A stretch of DNA of 64,000 nt from G963665925 sp963676345 (GCA_963676345.2 CAXXTS010000005.1:857999-921998); one strand, 5' to 3'. Shown: positions 44,051 through 53,556, counted from the first letter of the stretch. Notes: generated from the sequence alone by a model not told the origin. Numbers and translations: made by a program.

Positions 44051-45178
44051 ATGAACGATAATAAGTCAAACAAAGACAAGCAAATCAAACCTGATTATGT
44101 TATTGAAGATGCAAAGGAGTCTGAAAATCATACAGCTCAAAATCGAAGCGGTTTTATGATTTTTATCCTGCTGCTTCTTTTAGTCATGGTTCCGCTATCC
44201 ATTATTGTTTATGAAAAGTACAGTGAAGCATATAGTGTAGAACAGTTAACTGGATGGTACGAAGGCAACCTAACCTTTGAAACAACTGAAAATGATCCAG
44301 AAGGCTACTATGACAGATACCCAGAATACCTAATTGCTGGTAAAATACCCGTTGTATTTAAAGTTGAAGTTTCTGAAGAAAGTGAAGGGCGTTTGACCAT
44401 TATCGATGCAACCAAGCGTCGTTCAAATATGGAGTATCGAATATGGATAGAAGATGGTAAACTCCTCGGTGAACCACTTGACGAAAAAAGGGACGTTAAG
44501 ACACGCCTTGATTTATTTGGAGAAATTGGCGATATTTCAAATGGATTGGTACTTGCTGGGTCACTTGGCATTAAGGACATGTACAATGATGCCGTAGCGG
44601 TTTTTAATTTCCAAGCGGACCGCAAAGAGCCTAATTTAGAAGTTGAGTATATCAATGATAAAGGGATGAGCAATTTAGTTAGAAGAATGGAAGCATCTGA
44701 GACTCAACCAGATTTATCTGGACTTTGGCTGGACATAGCACCTAAGCCAGGAATTCGTTTTGCTATCGTTAATGCTGGAGATGCCTATGATCCAGAGGGC
44801 AACATCAAAATTCGTTTCAATCAGAACCAGTTTATACTCATGTATTTGGAAGATGAATATGAAGTCATTCCTTTTGAATATGATGGAAAACAGATAGTTG
44901 CAAATGCAGAGTATTTGATTATGGAGAATGGAAAAATCTTTGTAACCTCTGATGAAGGAAGTTATCTGATTGATGAAACCATCTTTAAGGGGGATCCCCT
45001 TATTAAGGTTAAGCTGGGTGATATAGATAAGCAGCTCATTGTTGAGCGTATATTCATTAAAATGCAGGGCTCTATAGAAATTGAGGACAATAGAGGTTTC
45101 TTATACATGGACATCGAAATTCTACAAGCCTCAGGTAAGAAGACTTATAACTTGATGCTGGAATTGCTCGATATGTAA
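44051..45178 (+). CDS. Membrane-anchored protein of unknown function
   Basis: I do not recognise this family. A charged cytoplasmic tail of about 33 residues precedes one membrane helix (about 36-54), and about 320 residues follow outside. The ectodomain starts with LTGWYEGNLTFETTEND, and a second WLDIAPKPGIRF block near residue 234 may mark a repeated beta-rich fold. There are no cysteines in the ectodomain and no lipobox. The ATG at 44051 has GGTGGTGGG upstream and is preferred over the ATG at 44030. It stands alone between a rubrerythrin-like gene and its own terminator. Confidence 0.7.
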   Translation: MNDNKSNKDKQIKPDYVIEDAKESENHTAQNRSGFMIFILLLLLVMVPLSIIVYEKYSEAYSVEQLTGWYEGNLTFETTENDPEGYYDRYPEYLIAGKIPVVFKVEVSEESEGRLTIIDATKRRSNMEYRIWIEDGKLLGEPLDEKRDVKTRLDLFGEIGDISNGLVLAGSLGIKDMYNDAVAVFNFQADRKEPNLEVEYINDKGMSNLVRRMEASETQPDLSGLWLDIAPKPGIRFAIVNAGDAYDPEGNIKIRFNQNQFILMYLEDEYEVIPFEYDGKQIVANAEYLIMENGKIFVTSDEGSYLIDETIFKGDPLIKVKLGDIDKQLIVERIFIKMQGSIEIEDNRGFLYMDIEILQASGKKTYNLMLELLDM

Positions 45179-45241
45179 AATTGACTGTATTACAGAAAGC
45201 AAATCTGAACAGCGCTTTTTAATATGAAGCTTGAAAAAATT

Positions 45242-45281
45242 AAATCCAGTGGACACTAAAAGGGGTGTTTGCTGGATTTTT
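45242..45281 (+). terminator. Terminator after the unknown membrane protein
   Basis: AAATCCAG (45242-45249) pairs with CTGGATTT (45272-45279), with an inner ACAC/GTGT stem, and runs into TTTTT. Confidence 0.8.
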
Positions 45282-45467
45282 AAATTGTAACGCAAGTTTA
45301 GAATGAACTCTAAATGACTTTGAAGCTGACTTCTTGTCGTATAATAAGCCATTCAAAGCGTGATTTTACCCTAAGCATCAGACACGCATTGAGTGGAAGG
45401 GAAAATAGCCCTGAATTTACTGTGCATTCTGATATAATATAGAGAGAAAGAATCCGGGGGGATTATG

Positions 45468-46745
45468 ATGAAATATAGGAAAATGGAAAATACAAAAGTG
45501 ATCGATGAAGTGGTTCGCACACACCCTGCATTAAAAGAACTACTACACATCTTTTCAGATATTCATAAGCAGTATGGAGACAGATTCTTCTTGGTTGGCG
45601 GGTTTGTAAGAGATATACTACTGGGACTTCCTTCTGAAGATATTGACATAGCAGTTGAAGGGTCACTTGGCCGTGTTATAGAAGCTGTCAATGAAAGAAT
45701 AGACTCAGAATATATCTACTATGAGCGCTTTCAAACAGCAACCCTGACCCTTGAAGATTTCAAAGTCGATTTAATCACCTGTAGAAAAGAGTCTTACGAG
45801 CATGATGGTGCCCTTCCTCAAATTATACCGGGAAGTTTGGAAGACGATATTTGGCGCCGAGATTTTACAATCAATGCACTGGCTATAGATGTTTCAACTA
45901 TGGGGACCTACACACTTTGCGGTCCAAAACTTGCTGAATCGGACCTTAAATCAGGAAAAATTCGGATACTACATGAGGACAGTTTTGAGGAAGACCCAAC
46001 ACGAATCTTTAGAGCGATACGGTATATGTGTAGACTTGATTTTTCACTAGAAGAAAGTACAAATAAAGAAATGGGAAAAGCTATTTCAAATGGCGCCCTT
46101 AACAATATTTCAAGTGCCCGTATTCTAACTGAGCTCTGTCGTGACTTGAATGAAAAGAAAGCTTACGATATATTACTGGAGTATAAGACCTGGCATATTG
46201 ATGCTTACATTGCTAAAAATTTGAAACTGCCTTCTAAGCTAAAGGGGGACTTAGCCCTTATTCACAAACTTGAATTCCGCTTCATAGAAGATACAGAAAG
46301 TTTTGATCCATGTGAACTTAGACTATTAACTTTGTTCCACCATAATTATAATCAAGCAGGATTCTTTATAGAAAAATTCCATTTATCAAAGCGGTTTTCA
46401 AATATGCTGCTCTCTATGGAACGGTTAAATCAAAGTATAGTCGATGCTACGAGCGCTATAAAAAACTCAGAAATATATTCAAGGTTTTATGACATTCAAG
46501 ACGAAGTGCTGCTAACACTCTATGTATGTACTGATACCATGCTCGTTAAGAATATTATTGAACGTTATTATACTGACTTGAAAAATGCACGTAACCCTTT
46601 AAAGGGGAGTGACTTGTTAAAAATAGGTGTACAACCCGGACCTCTAGTACAAGCGCTCTTAAATGATGTGATGAATGCCTATTTAGATGGTATAATAGAA
46701 TCTCGAGAAGACGCAATAAAATATGTGCAGGCGCACATGCAATAA
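45468..46745 (+). CDS. tRNA nucleotidyltransferase / poly(A) polymerase family protein
   Basis: A class II nucleotidyltransferase. The head domain has FLVGGFVRDILLGL and the catalytic DID motif in SEDIDIAVEG. The substrate-recognition segment RRDFTINALAIDV, then FEEDPTRIFRAIRYMCRLDF, follows. The C-terminal ~200 residues are helical. It could be a CCA-adding enzyme, an A-adding enzyme or a poly(A) polymerase; sequence inspection does not separate these. The ATG at 45468 is 6 bp from GGGGGGA; an ATG at 45465 is adjacent. TATAAT lies at 45433-45438. Confidence 0.88.
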   Translation: MKYRKMENTKVIDEVVRTHPALKELLHIFSDIHKQYGDRFFLVGGFVRDILLGLPSEDIDIAVEGSLGRVIEAVNERIDSEYIYYERFQTATLTLEDFKVDLITCRKESYEHDGALPQIIPGSLEDDIWRRDFTINALAIDVSTMGTYTLCGPKLAESDLKSGKIRILHEDSFEEDPTRIFRAIRYMCRLDFSLEESTNKEMGKAISNGALNNISSARILTELCRDLNEKKAYDILLEYKTWHIDAYIAKNLKLPSKLKGDLALIHKLEFRFIEDTESFDPCELRLLTLFHHNYNQAGFFIEKFHLSKRFSNMLLSMERLNQSIVDATSAIKNSEIYSRFYDIQDEVLLTLYVCTDTMLVKNIIERYYTDLKNARNPLKGSDLLKIGVQPGPLVQALLNDVMNAYLDGIIESREDAIKYVQAHMQ

Positions 46746-46762
46746 AACGAAAAGGTGAATTT

Positions 46763-47536
46763 ATGGCTTATGAAATAAAAGTGGAAGCCTTTGAAGGACC
46801 GTTTGACCTTCTGCTGCACTTAATCAATATTAATGAAATAGAGATACACGATATACCTATACATGAAATAACACGTCAATATTTAGAGTACATGGATCTA
46901 GTTCAAGATATGGATATGGAGTTGGCAAGCGAGTTTCTTGTAATGGCAGCAACGCTTATTGAAATAAAATCAAAAATGCTGCTTCCCAGCCGTGAAGATG
47001 AAATGTATCAGACACAGTTTGACCTTGGAGACCCTAGAGCAGATTTGGTCAATAAGCTTGTGGAGTATAAGAAATACAAGAATATAGCAGGATTTTTAAA
47101 GGGCAGAGAAACGGAGTACGGAAAAGCCGTTTTAAAGGGCCAGGAAGACTTAGAGCCATTCGTTAGAACCTACACGAATTCTGAACTCAATTCAGAGATG
47201 GACAGTGACCTATTAATAGATGCTGTTAAGCGCATACTCAATAATTTGAATAAGGAAGATACAAGCAGGAAAGGCTTTTTTCACAGTTTAAAGCGCGATG
47301 CCTATACTGTTGAACAAAAGATGGATCTTATAAAAGAACGGGTCATTTCCTATGAAAAAGTTGCTTTTGATTCACTGTTCTCAGAAGACAAAATTAAGTC
47401 TGAGGTTATTGTAACTTTTCTGGCTATTCTTGAACTCCTTAAGTTAAAAGTGGTTCTTATTAAGCAAGACAATTTATTTGACACAATCGAAATACGAAAA
47501 AATGATAAAGCGGAGCGTGACGAAATTGGAGCATAA
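46763..47536 (+). CDS. scpA: Segregation and condensation protein A
   Basis: The kleisin subunit of the SMC-ScpAB condensin. The N-terminal SMC-head binding motif EAFEGPFDLLLHLININEI and ASEFLVMAATLIEIKSKMLLP are diagnostic. The C-terminal winged helix contains VTFLAILELLKLKVVLIKQ. The 257 residues are normal. It overlaps scpB by about 11 bp. Confidence 0.95.
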   Translation: MAYEIKVEAFEGPFDLLLHLININEIEIHDIPIHEITRQYLEYMDLVQDMDMELASEFLVMAATLIEIKSKMLLPSREDEMYQTQFDLGDPRADLVNKLVEYKKYKNIAGFLKGRETEYGKAVLKGQEDLEPFVRTYTNSELNSEMDSDLLIDAVKRILNNLNKEDTSRKGFFHSLKRDAYTVEQKMDLIKERVISYEKVAFDSLFSEDKIKSEVIVTFLAILELLKLKVVLIKQDNLFDTIEIRKNDKAERDEIGA

Positions 47537-48143
47537 AAAAGCAAAATCGGTGATTGAATCTCTTCTATTTGTATGGGGGGAACCTTTGTCACTTGGGAAA
47601 ATAGCATCAATACTGAATATGTCAAGGAAAGACGTACGAGAACTTATAGCAGAAATGACCGATGCGTATGAGCAGGATGGTAGAGGTATGCGGATTGTAG
47701 AAGCAGACAAGCATTATCAATTCGCTTCAGCACCTGAAAACCATGAATGGTTACAGATTTTATGTACCAAATCAAAGAGTAAGGGACTTAGTCATTCGAG
47801 TTTGGAAGTCCTTGCAATCATCGCTTATCGTCAACCCATTACGCGTTCTGAAATTGAACAGGTCAGGGGCGTTAAGTGCGAGAAGCCAATAAATCATCTT
47901 CTAGAAAGAGAACTTATAGAAGAACAGGGACGTCTTGATAGAATCGGCAAGCCGATTATATACGGGACAACGAAGATGTTTTTAACGGCATTTGGTTTTA
48001 CTTCTTTAAAAGATCTACCGCCGATTGATGCGTTTCACAATGTTGAGTTCATATTTGGCTCAGAAGATGACGATGCTAAAGATGAACCTGAAGAAAACGA
48101 TACAAATAGTAAGTATGATGAGAAGGATGTTGTAAATGATTAG
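47526..48143 (+). CDS. scpB: Segregation and condensation protein B
   Basis: A dimeric winged-helix protein that binds ScpA in the condensin complex. SVIESLLFVWGEPLSLGKIA, YQFASAPEN and the LEVLAIIAYRQPITRSEIE block with GKPIIYGTTKMFLTAFG are typical. An acidic tail of about 20 residues follows. The start is uncertain: TTG at 47526 gives the expected N-terminus with GGAG upstream, but GTG 47517 and ATG 47502 are in frame. Confidence 0.9.
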   Translation: MEHKKAKSVIESLLFVWGEPLSLGKIASILNMSRKDVRELIAEMTDAYEQDGRGMRIVEADKHYQFASAPENHEWLQILCTKSKSKGLSHSSLEVLAIIAYRQPITRSEIEQVRGVKCEKPINHLLERELIEEQGRLDRIGKPIIYGTTKMFLTAFGFTSLKDLPPIDAFHNVEFIFGSEDDDAKDEPEENDTNSKYDEKDVVND

Positions 48144-48852
48144 ACTGCAAAAATATATGGCTTCCTGCGGTGTTGCATCACGGAGGAAGTGTGAAGCGCT
48201 TATTGAAGCGGGAAAAGTCAAGGTTGGAGATCAAATCATTACAGAACTTGGATTCAAAGTTGATCCGGACGTTGACCGGGTCTATTTTAATGGAGAATTG
48301 ATTCAGCCTGAAAGTGAAAAAGTCTATATACTGCTTAATAAACCCACTGGATACATTACATCTGTGAAAGATCAATTTGACAGACAAACTGTAATTGATT
48401 TAATACAAGGGATAGATGCACGTATTTACCCTGTTGGGAGACTGGATTATGACACATCTGGCTTACTTCTATTAACGAATGATGGAGAAATGACAAATCA
48501 AATTACCCATCCAAGTCATAAGGTTGAGAAAACATATGTTGCTAAGGTTAAGGGACAAGTTTCCAAATTAGAACTTAAAAAAATACAAGACGGTGTAGAT
48601 ATTGGCGGCTATGTGACAGCACCGAGTCGTGCGCGTGTCATAAAAGCTGCATCTGGTTCGACAACTGTTGAGTTAACAATACATGAGGGTAAGAATAGAC
48701 AAGTTAGAAGAATGTTTGACGCTATAAACCATCCTGTTTTGGCACTAGAAAGAATTGCTATTGGGAAAATTAAAAAAGGGAACCTAAAGGAAGGTACATG
48801 GCGTTTATTGAATGATTCAGAAGTTCAGTATTTAAAAGGAGAGCGTAAATGA
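48136..48852 (+). CDS. rluB: RluB-type 23S rRNA pseudouridine synthase
   Basis: Isomerises a uridine in 23S rRNA (RsuA/RluB/E/F family). An N-terminal S4 domain (RLQKYMASCGVASRRKCEALI) is followed by the catalytic domain with YPVGRLDYDTSGLLLLTNDG carrying the catalytic Asp, and HEGKNRQVRRMFDAINHPV. The order scpA-scpB-rluB is the common Bacillota order. It overlaps scpB by 8 bp. Confidence 0.93.
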   Translation: MIRLQKYMASCGVASRRKCEALIEAGKVKVGDQIITELGFKVDPDVDRVYFNGELIQPESEKVYILLNKPTGYITSVKDQFDRQTVIDLIQGIDARIYPVGRLDYDTSGLLLLTNDGEMTNQITHPSHKVEKTYVAKVKGQVSKLELKKIQDGVDIGGYVTAPSRARVIKAASGSTTVELTIHEGKNRQVRRMFDAINHPVLALERIAIGKIKKGNLKEGTWRLLNDSEVQYLKGERK

Positions 48853-49313
48853 TTACCGTTTCTAAAACAGAAAGTAAAGATTTAAAAGCTTTGAGTACGT
48901 TTCTTCAGCCGTATAAAATGGACGAAAGTCTATTTATGGATCGACTGGATGAAACCATGATCATATGTGATGGTACTGAAGTTTTAGGCTTTGGCGCCTT
49001 TGTGCTAAAAGAGCATGTCGGTATGATTGATTTAGCCCTTATTGGCAATGAGATGCTCTGGCCAAGCCTAGGGGATGGACTTGTAAAAGCCATGCTCAAT
49101 ACACTTGATTTACGTGGTGCAAGTAAAGCCTATATGCTTACAGACCCTGAGCACAGTAAACACGTTGAAAAAATTGGTCTAAGTAAATCCGATGAAGCTG
49201 CAGATAGCATCCTTGAAAAACTAAATGCACCTTGGCTATTGAAAAGTCAAAGTTTAGTTTATGAAACAAAACTACCAGACTTTTTTGATCATGCATGTCA
49301 TTCCAAAAAATAA
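48849..49313 (+). CDS. Small protein, weak GNAT-like features
   Basis: A 154-residue protein overlapping the rluB stop by 4 bp (ATGA), so it is translationally coupled. Residues 30-75 (MIICDGTEVLGFGAFVLKEH and IDLALIGNEMLWPSLGDGLV) resemble the core strands and acyl-CoA loop of GNAT acetyltransferases, but the canonical RxxGxG loop is missing. I would not assign an activity. The position after rluB suggests a housekeeping role. Confidence 0.6.
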   Translation: MITVSKTESKDLKALSTFLQPYKMDESLFMDRLDETMIICDGTEVLGFGAFVLKEHVGMIDLALIGNEMLWPSLGDGLVKAMLNTLDLRGASKAYMLTDPEHSKHVEKIGLSKSDEAADSILEKLNAPWLLKSQSLVYETKLPDFFDHACHSKK

Positions 49314-49323
49314 ATGAATGAAC

Positions 49324-49340
49324 TGAACATAAGATGTTCA
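49324..49340. repeat. 17-bp palindrome upstream of mnmM
   Basis: TGAACAT and ATGTTCA flank AAG. It could be an operator or a weak hairpin. The half-site spacing does not fit the LexA box. Confidence 0.35.
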
Positions 49341-49432
49341 TATGAGTTATAAACAAAAGAATGAATAGTGGAAGTACAGAAAAGCATTAAATAAAAGAAT
49401 TATAGAGTAGAACGAAACCAAAGGAATAGAAC

Positions 49433-50017
49433 ATGAACAAGTCAAAACCCAAAAAAAAACTTATAACAGCGACACATATTCAGAGAAAACTTATAGCTCC
49501 ATTTGTATATGAAGGTATGACAGCGGTTGACTGTACAGTTGGAAATGGCCACGATACCCTCTATTTGGCACAGCAAGCAGGAAAAAGTGGACACGTTTAT
49601 GGCTTTGATGTACAGGCAACAGCGCTTGAATCGACAAGAGATAGACTAGAGGCTGACACAGCTGACTTAGCAAGGGTTGAACTCTTGCATATGGGTCATG
49701 AACATCTTGAAGCTCAGGTTAAAGAGTCAGCAGACATTATCATGTACAATCTAGGCTACTTACCGCGACATAATAAGCATATTACAACTACGACTGAAAC
49801 AACGCTCAAAAGTGTCTGTCAGGCCATGAAACTCTTAAAATCAGGCGGTGTTATCAGTATTATTGCCTATCCGGGGCATGATGAGGGCGCAAGAGAACTG
49901 GGAAGTTTAGATGTGATGCTTAAAGAAATTAATCAGAAAGAATTTGATATTCTCAGGACGGAGTTTATTAATCAGGTAAACAGACCGCCTGTCCTATTTC
50001 TAATTGAAAAGCGATAG
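49433..50017 (+). CDS. mnmM: tRNA methyltransferase MnmM (YtqB family)
   Basis: A small class I SAM methyltransferase. The family motifs are DCTVGNGHDTLYLAQ (SAM site), MYNLGYLPRHNKHITT and IIAYPGHDEGARE. YtqB-type enzymes methylate aminomethyl-2-thiouridine at the tRNA wobble position. The 194 residues are normal. AAAGGAAT precedes the ATG. The assignment is by motif pattern. Confidence 0.85.
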   Translation: MNKSKPKKKLITATHIQRKLIAPFVYEGMTAVDCTVGNGHDTLYLAQQAGKSGHVYGFDVQATALESTRDRLEADTADLARVELLHMGHEHLEAQVKESADIIMYNLGYLPRHNKHITTTTETTLKSVCQAMKLLKSGGVISIIAYPGHDEGARELGSLDVMLKEINQKEFDILRTEFINQVNRPPVLFLIEKR

Positions 50018-50063
50018 TAATCAAAATAAGAAGATATTTTATATAGAAAGTAAGAGGTGGGTT

Positions 50064-50819
50064 ATGCGCGTACTTTTAACAAATGATGATGGAATTTACG
50101 CAAAGGGACTGCGTACAATGATAGAACGACTTTCAGAGGAACACGACGTTTATGTTGTGGCGCCCTCTGTGGAGCAGAGTGCAAAGAGCCATTCCATAAC
50201 AATGCACCATCCTATTATGGTTAAGGATGTGGATTTGTATCAGAATGTTGTAGCAGCATATGCAATAAGCGGAACACCTGCAGACTGTGTAAAGATTGCT
50301 GTCGAGGAGCTTTTAGAAGAAAGGCCAGAGATTGTGATCTCAGGCATCAATGATGGACCTAACCTGGGTAATGACATTATTTATTCAGGGACAGTAGCTG
50401 CTGCTGTTGAAGGCAGTTTCTATGATGTTAATTCGGTTGCTGTGTCGCTTTGCGGGAGAAAAAACGATGACTTTCTTGCCGCGGCAGATTTTATTGCAGA
50501 CCATATTGAGCACTTTGCTCAAATGAACCTGCCAGCAGACACTGCGATTAATGTAAATGTACCACGTGTACCTAAAGAAGAAATTAAGGGTGTTAAAATT
50601 ACATCCGTTGGGGTAAGAAAGTATGACAATACATTTGATCACCGTCATACACCACGTGGAGAGGTCTATTATTGGCTGGCTGGTGAGCCCCTTCAAGCTG
50701 AGCAGGGGGAGAACGCTGATATTGATGCTGTTGCTAAAGGCTACATCAGTGTGACGCCAATTCGGTTTGATTTTTCTTTTGAGGCACTCAATGAGGACTT
50801 GGAAAATATATTCAAGTAG
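50064..50819 (+). CDS. surE: 5'/3'-nucleotidase SurE
   Basis: A metal-dependent survival-protein nucleotidase that dephosphorylates nucleoside monophosphates. The N-terminal MRVLLTNDDGIYAKG holds the metal-binding Asp pair, then VVAPSVEQSAKSHSIT, SGTPADCVKIA and SGINDGPNLGNDIIYSGTVAAA. The ATG at 50064 is chosen because AGAGGTGGG lies 6 bp upstream; the open frame to a TTG at 50004 would overlap mnmM. The length of 251 residues is typical. Confidence 0.94.
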   Translation: MRVLLTNDDGIYAKGLRTMIERLSEEHDVYVVAPSVEQSAKSHSITMHHPIMVKDVDLYQNVVAAYAISGTPADCVKIAVEELLEERPEIVISGINDGPNLGNDIIYSGTVAAAVEGSFYDVNSVAVSLCGRKNDDFLAAADFIADHIEHFAQMNLPADTAINVNVPRVPKEEIKGVKITSVGVRKYDNTFDHRHTPRGEVYYWLAGEPLQAEQGENADIDAVAKGYISVTPIRFDFSFEALNEDLENIFK

Positions 50820-50892
50820 TCTGTATGAATACTACAATAAGTTTGTGTAGATTTTACAACACAAATCAAGACATCTTGTATACACGATAGGT

Positions 50893-50930
50893 AAAGGCAA
50901 ATAAACGCATTGTTTATTTGCCTTTCTTGC
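50893..50930 (+). terminator. Terminator of surE
   Basis: Perfect 14-bp arms at 50893-50906 and 50912-50925 around a 5-nt loop. The downstream tract is TTTCTTGCTATTTT. Confidence 0.85.
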
Positions 50931-51294
50931 TATTTTGCCAAATTGTTTGCGTCCATCAAAGCAATTTGTGAAAGATTTATTACATGCTCCTGCAAAAACA
51001 CACCAAAAAAAACTACAAAGGCTGAAAAGCATTCAAATCACAGACTTGTACACAGTCTTCCAGTTGTGTGATTGTATACGAAAGCACGTGTAGGATAACT
51101 TGCAAAAGTATAGATCTACACAATAAGCCTGTAAAATTCAAAATATGGTGAATGTATTATAAATAGTGGGGTAGAAGGGTTTTTGAAGTCAATTAATCCA
51201 AGCGAAATATCCACAAAAAAGAGATTGTATACCATTATTCAAGTAATACGATATACCAATCTGCACACATACAAAATGACAGGCATCCTGCATA

Positions 51295-51316
51295 TCGAAA
51301 CGTTTTCATGTATACT
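51295..51316 (+). promoter_or_regulatory. Near-cre site overlapping a possible kor promoter
   Basis: On the minus strand the site reads ATGAAAACGTTTCGA, one position from the usual CcpA cre core. A -10 like TATACT follows at 51311-51316. If real, it predicts carbon catabolite control of the kor operon. Confidence 0.35.
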
Positions 51317-51388
51317 TTGAAATTTTGCTTGCATTATGTTTCTGCTGTGCTATCATTGAACACGAAGAACGCAAAGGAGGTCACCATT

Positions 51389-51598
51389 TTGAGTACAAAA
51401 CGAGAAAACTTAGAGGTCAAACTCAACAAAGCATGGTGTAAAGGCTGCGGTATTTGTATCGCATTTTGCCCAAAGCAAGTACTAGGATTAGACGAAAACG
51501 ATAAGATTGAAATGCTGGACGCGGACAACTGCATTAAGTGCGGTCAATGTGAACAGAGATGCCCAGATTTTGCAATATTCTTAGGAGGTAAAGAGTAA
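51389..51598 (+). CDS. korD: 2-Oxoacid:ferredoxin oxidoreductase, delta (ferredoxin) subunit
   Basis: A 69-residue dicluster ferredoxin subunit. Two 4Fe-4S motifs are visible: CKGCGICIAFCP and CIKCGQCEQRCP. It passes electrons from the catalytic subunits to ferredoxin. It starts at TTG (51389) with AAAGGAGG 8 bp upstream. The longer frame from an upstream ATG would begin before the ribosome binding site. Its stop overlaps the korA start (TAATG). Confidence 0.92.
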   Translation: MSTKRENLEVKLNKAWCKGCGICIAFCPKQVLGLDENDKIEMLDADNCIKCGQCEQRCPDFAIFLGGKE

Positions 51599-52734
51599 TG
51601 GCTAAAAACTTCAAACTCCTTTCAGGTAACGAAGCTTGTGTCGAAGGAGCATTATATGCAGGCCTGCGTTTCTATGGAGGCTACCCAATCACACCTTCTA
51701 CAGAAATTGCAGAAAAATCCGCTGAACTGCTTCCAAAGCTAGGCGGTAAATTCATCCAGATGGAAGATGAGATTGCAGGTATCGCTGCAGCAATCGGCGG
51801 CTCAATCGCTGGTTCTAAGTCTATGACTGCTACATCAGGTCCTGGATTTTCATTAAAACAAGAAAATATTGGCTACGCAGCAATCGCTGAAATTCCACTA
51901 GTTGTGGTTAACGTACAGCGTGGTGGTCCATCTACTGGTCTACCAACAGCACCTGCACAAGGTGATGTGATGCAAGCTATGTGGGGAACACACGGCGACC
52001 ATCCAGTAATTGCAGTATCACCTATGAGTGTTACTGAAACTTTCACTGAAACAGTACGTGCTTTCAACTTAGCTGAAAAGTACCGTACTCCAGTTATCCT
52101 ACTGACTGATGAAGTTGTTGGTCACATGAGAGAGAAACTTGAGATTCCAGCTCCAGGCGAGCTAGAAGTTTATGATAGAGTACGTCCAGACGCTGATGAC
52201 AAAGATTATCTGGCGTATAGAGTTGAAGAGGGTGACATAGTTCCTAAGATGGCGGCATTTGGTTCAGGCCACCGTTACCATATTACAGGTCTATTCCATG
52301 ATGAAACAGGATTCCCTTCAAACAGTACAGAAAATGCTGAAATCATGCTTGACAGAATGATGCGCAAAGTTTCTGATAACCTTGATGACATCCTTTCATA
52401 TGATGAATTCATGACTGAAGATGCTGAACATCTTGTAATTTCTTATGGTTCTACTGCTAGAGCAGCAAAATCTGCAGTTAAGAGCCTAAGAGCTGAAGGT
52501 ATCAAAGCTGGTCTGTTCAGACCAATCACAGTTTGGCCATACCCTGCTGAGAGAACGGTTGAGCTTGCTAAGCAAGTAAAGACTGTTACAGTAGCAGAAA
52601 TGAACCTTGGTCAACTTAAACTTGAAGTTGAACGTGTTGTAGGTGGCGAAGCGCCAGTACAACTTTCAGGAAAAGCGAATGGTGAAGTTCTAACTCCTGA
52701 CGAAATAATCGCGAAAGTTAAGGAGGCTCTATAA
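51598..52734 (+). CDS. korA: 2-Oxoacid:ferredoxin oxidoreductase, alpha subunit
   Basis: Alpha subunit of the KorDABC enzyme that oxidatively decarboxylates 2-oxoacids to acyl-CoA with reduced ferredoxin. Features are GNEACVEGALYAG, YPITPSTEIAE, QMEDEIAGIAAAIGGS and TSGPGFSLKQENIGYA (pyrimidine-binding fold), then a C-terminal SYGSTARAAKSAV domain. 378 residues is typical. Substrate (2-oxoglutarate or branched) is not fixed by sequence. Codon use is highly biased, as for abundant proteins. Confidence 0.93.
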   Translation: MAKNFKLLSGNEACVEGALYAGLRFYGGYPITPSTEIAEKSAELLPKLGGKFIQMEDEIAGIAAAIGGSIAGSKSMTATSGPGFSLKQENIGYAAIAEIPLVVVNVQRGGPSTGLPTAPAQGDVMQAMWGTHGDHPVIAVSPMSVTETFTETVRAFNLAEKYRTPVILLTDEVVGHMREKLEIPAPGELEVYDRVRPDADDKDYLAYRVEEGDIVPKMAAFGSGHRYHITGLFHDETGFPSNSTENAEIMLDRMMRKVSDNLDDILSYDEFMTEDAEHLVISYGSTARAAKSAVKSLRAEGIKAGLFRPITVWPYPAERTVELAKQVKTVTVAEMNLGQLKLEVERVVGGEAPVQLSGKANGEVLTPDEIIAKVKEAL

Positions 52735-53555
52735 TGAATAATCCAATTACTGAAAAATTATTCCGTATGGATCGCCTACCACACATCTGGTGTCCAGGCT
52801 GTGGTCATGGTATAATAATGGGAGCACTAGCTCGTACAATTGACAAGCTAGGGTATAATAAAGACGAAGTATGCATCGTTTCTGGTATCGGTTGTTCTTC
52901 AAGAGCGCCAGGTTACCTTGATTTTAACACGCTACATACGACTCATGGTCGTGCTTTGGCGTTTGCTACTGGTGTTAAGCTTGCTAACCCTGATCTTAAA
53001 GTTATTGTAATTTCAGGTGACGGTGATGCATCTGCAATCGGTGGTAACCACCTTATTCACGCATCACGTCGTAACATTGACATCACTACAATTGTATTTA
53101 ACAACAACATTTACGGCATGACAGGCGGTCAGTATTCACCAACGACACCAACAAATGACTTTGGTACGACTGCACCTCATGGCAATATCGATAAACCATT
53201 TGACATAGCTCATCTAGCAGCAAGTGCTGGCGCAACATATGCTGGTCGTACAACTGCTTTCCATGTTACACAAATGGAAAAAATGCTTGAAAAAGCACTT
53301 GAGCACAAAGGTTTCTCTATGGTAGAAGCAATTTCTGTTTGCCCAACTTACTACGGACGTAAGAATAAGAAGGGCTCAGCTGCAAATATGATGAAGTTCC
53401 TAAAAGACTCATTCATTGATGCTAAAGTTGCTGAAAAGCTTCCTGAAGAGAAAAAAGCTGGTAAGTTCTTAATGGGCGAGTTCAAGTGCGTTGAAGCACC
53501 TGAATACACTGATGAGTATCAAAAAATCATCGATCGATTTGCGGAGGAGAAGTAA
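52734..53555 (+). CDS. korB: 2-Oxoacid:ferredoxin oxidoreductase, beta subunit
   Basis: Catalytic ThDP-binding subunit. WCPGCGHGIIMGAL and GIGCSSRAPGY supply cluster cysteines. The ThDP motif is split over GDGDASAIGGNHLIHASRRN and NNNIYGMTGGQYSPTT. The start overlaps the korA stop by one base. The 273 residues are the usual length. korC follows with 1 bp between. Confidence 0.95.
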   Translation: MNNPITEKLFRMDRLPHIWCPGCGHGIIMGALARTIDKLGYNKDEVCIVSGIGCSSRAPGYLDFNTLHTTHGRALAFATGVKLANPDLKVIVISGDGDASAIGGNHLIHASRRNIDITTIVFNNNIYGMTGGQYSPTTPTNDFGTTAPHGNIDKPFDIAHLAASAGATYAGRTTAFHVTQMEKMLEKALEHKGFSMVEAISVCPTYYGRKNKKGSAANMMKFLKDSFIDAKVAEKLPEEKKAGKFLMGEFKCVEAPEYTDEYQKIIDRFAEEK

Positions 53556-53556
53556 T

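Larger units (their letters stand above)
50820..51388. other. Long intergenic region before korDABC
   Basis: About 570 bp without a supportable gene. It holds the surE terminator (50893-50925), a hairpin at 50840-50863 (TTTGTGT with ACACAAA), a 6-bp GTGTAG/CTACAC stem near 51090-51115, a near-cre site at 51295-51310 and a possible -10 (TATACT, 51311-51316). Short frames on either strand lack ribosome binding sites and known motifs. Confidence 0.55.

Noticed and set aside
49324..49340. LexA (SOS) box
   Set aside because: GAAC and GTTC halves are separated by 7 bases rather than 4.
50832..51032. Minus-strand 66-codon frame between surE and korD
   Set aside because: It runs through the surE terminator, has no ribosome binding site and is rich in Cys and Phe as expected for a random antisense frame.
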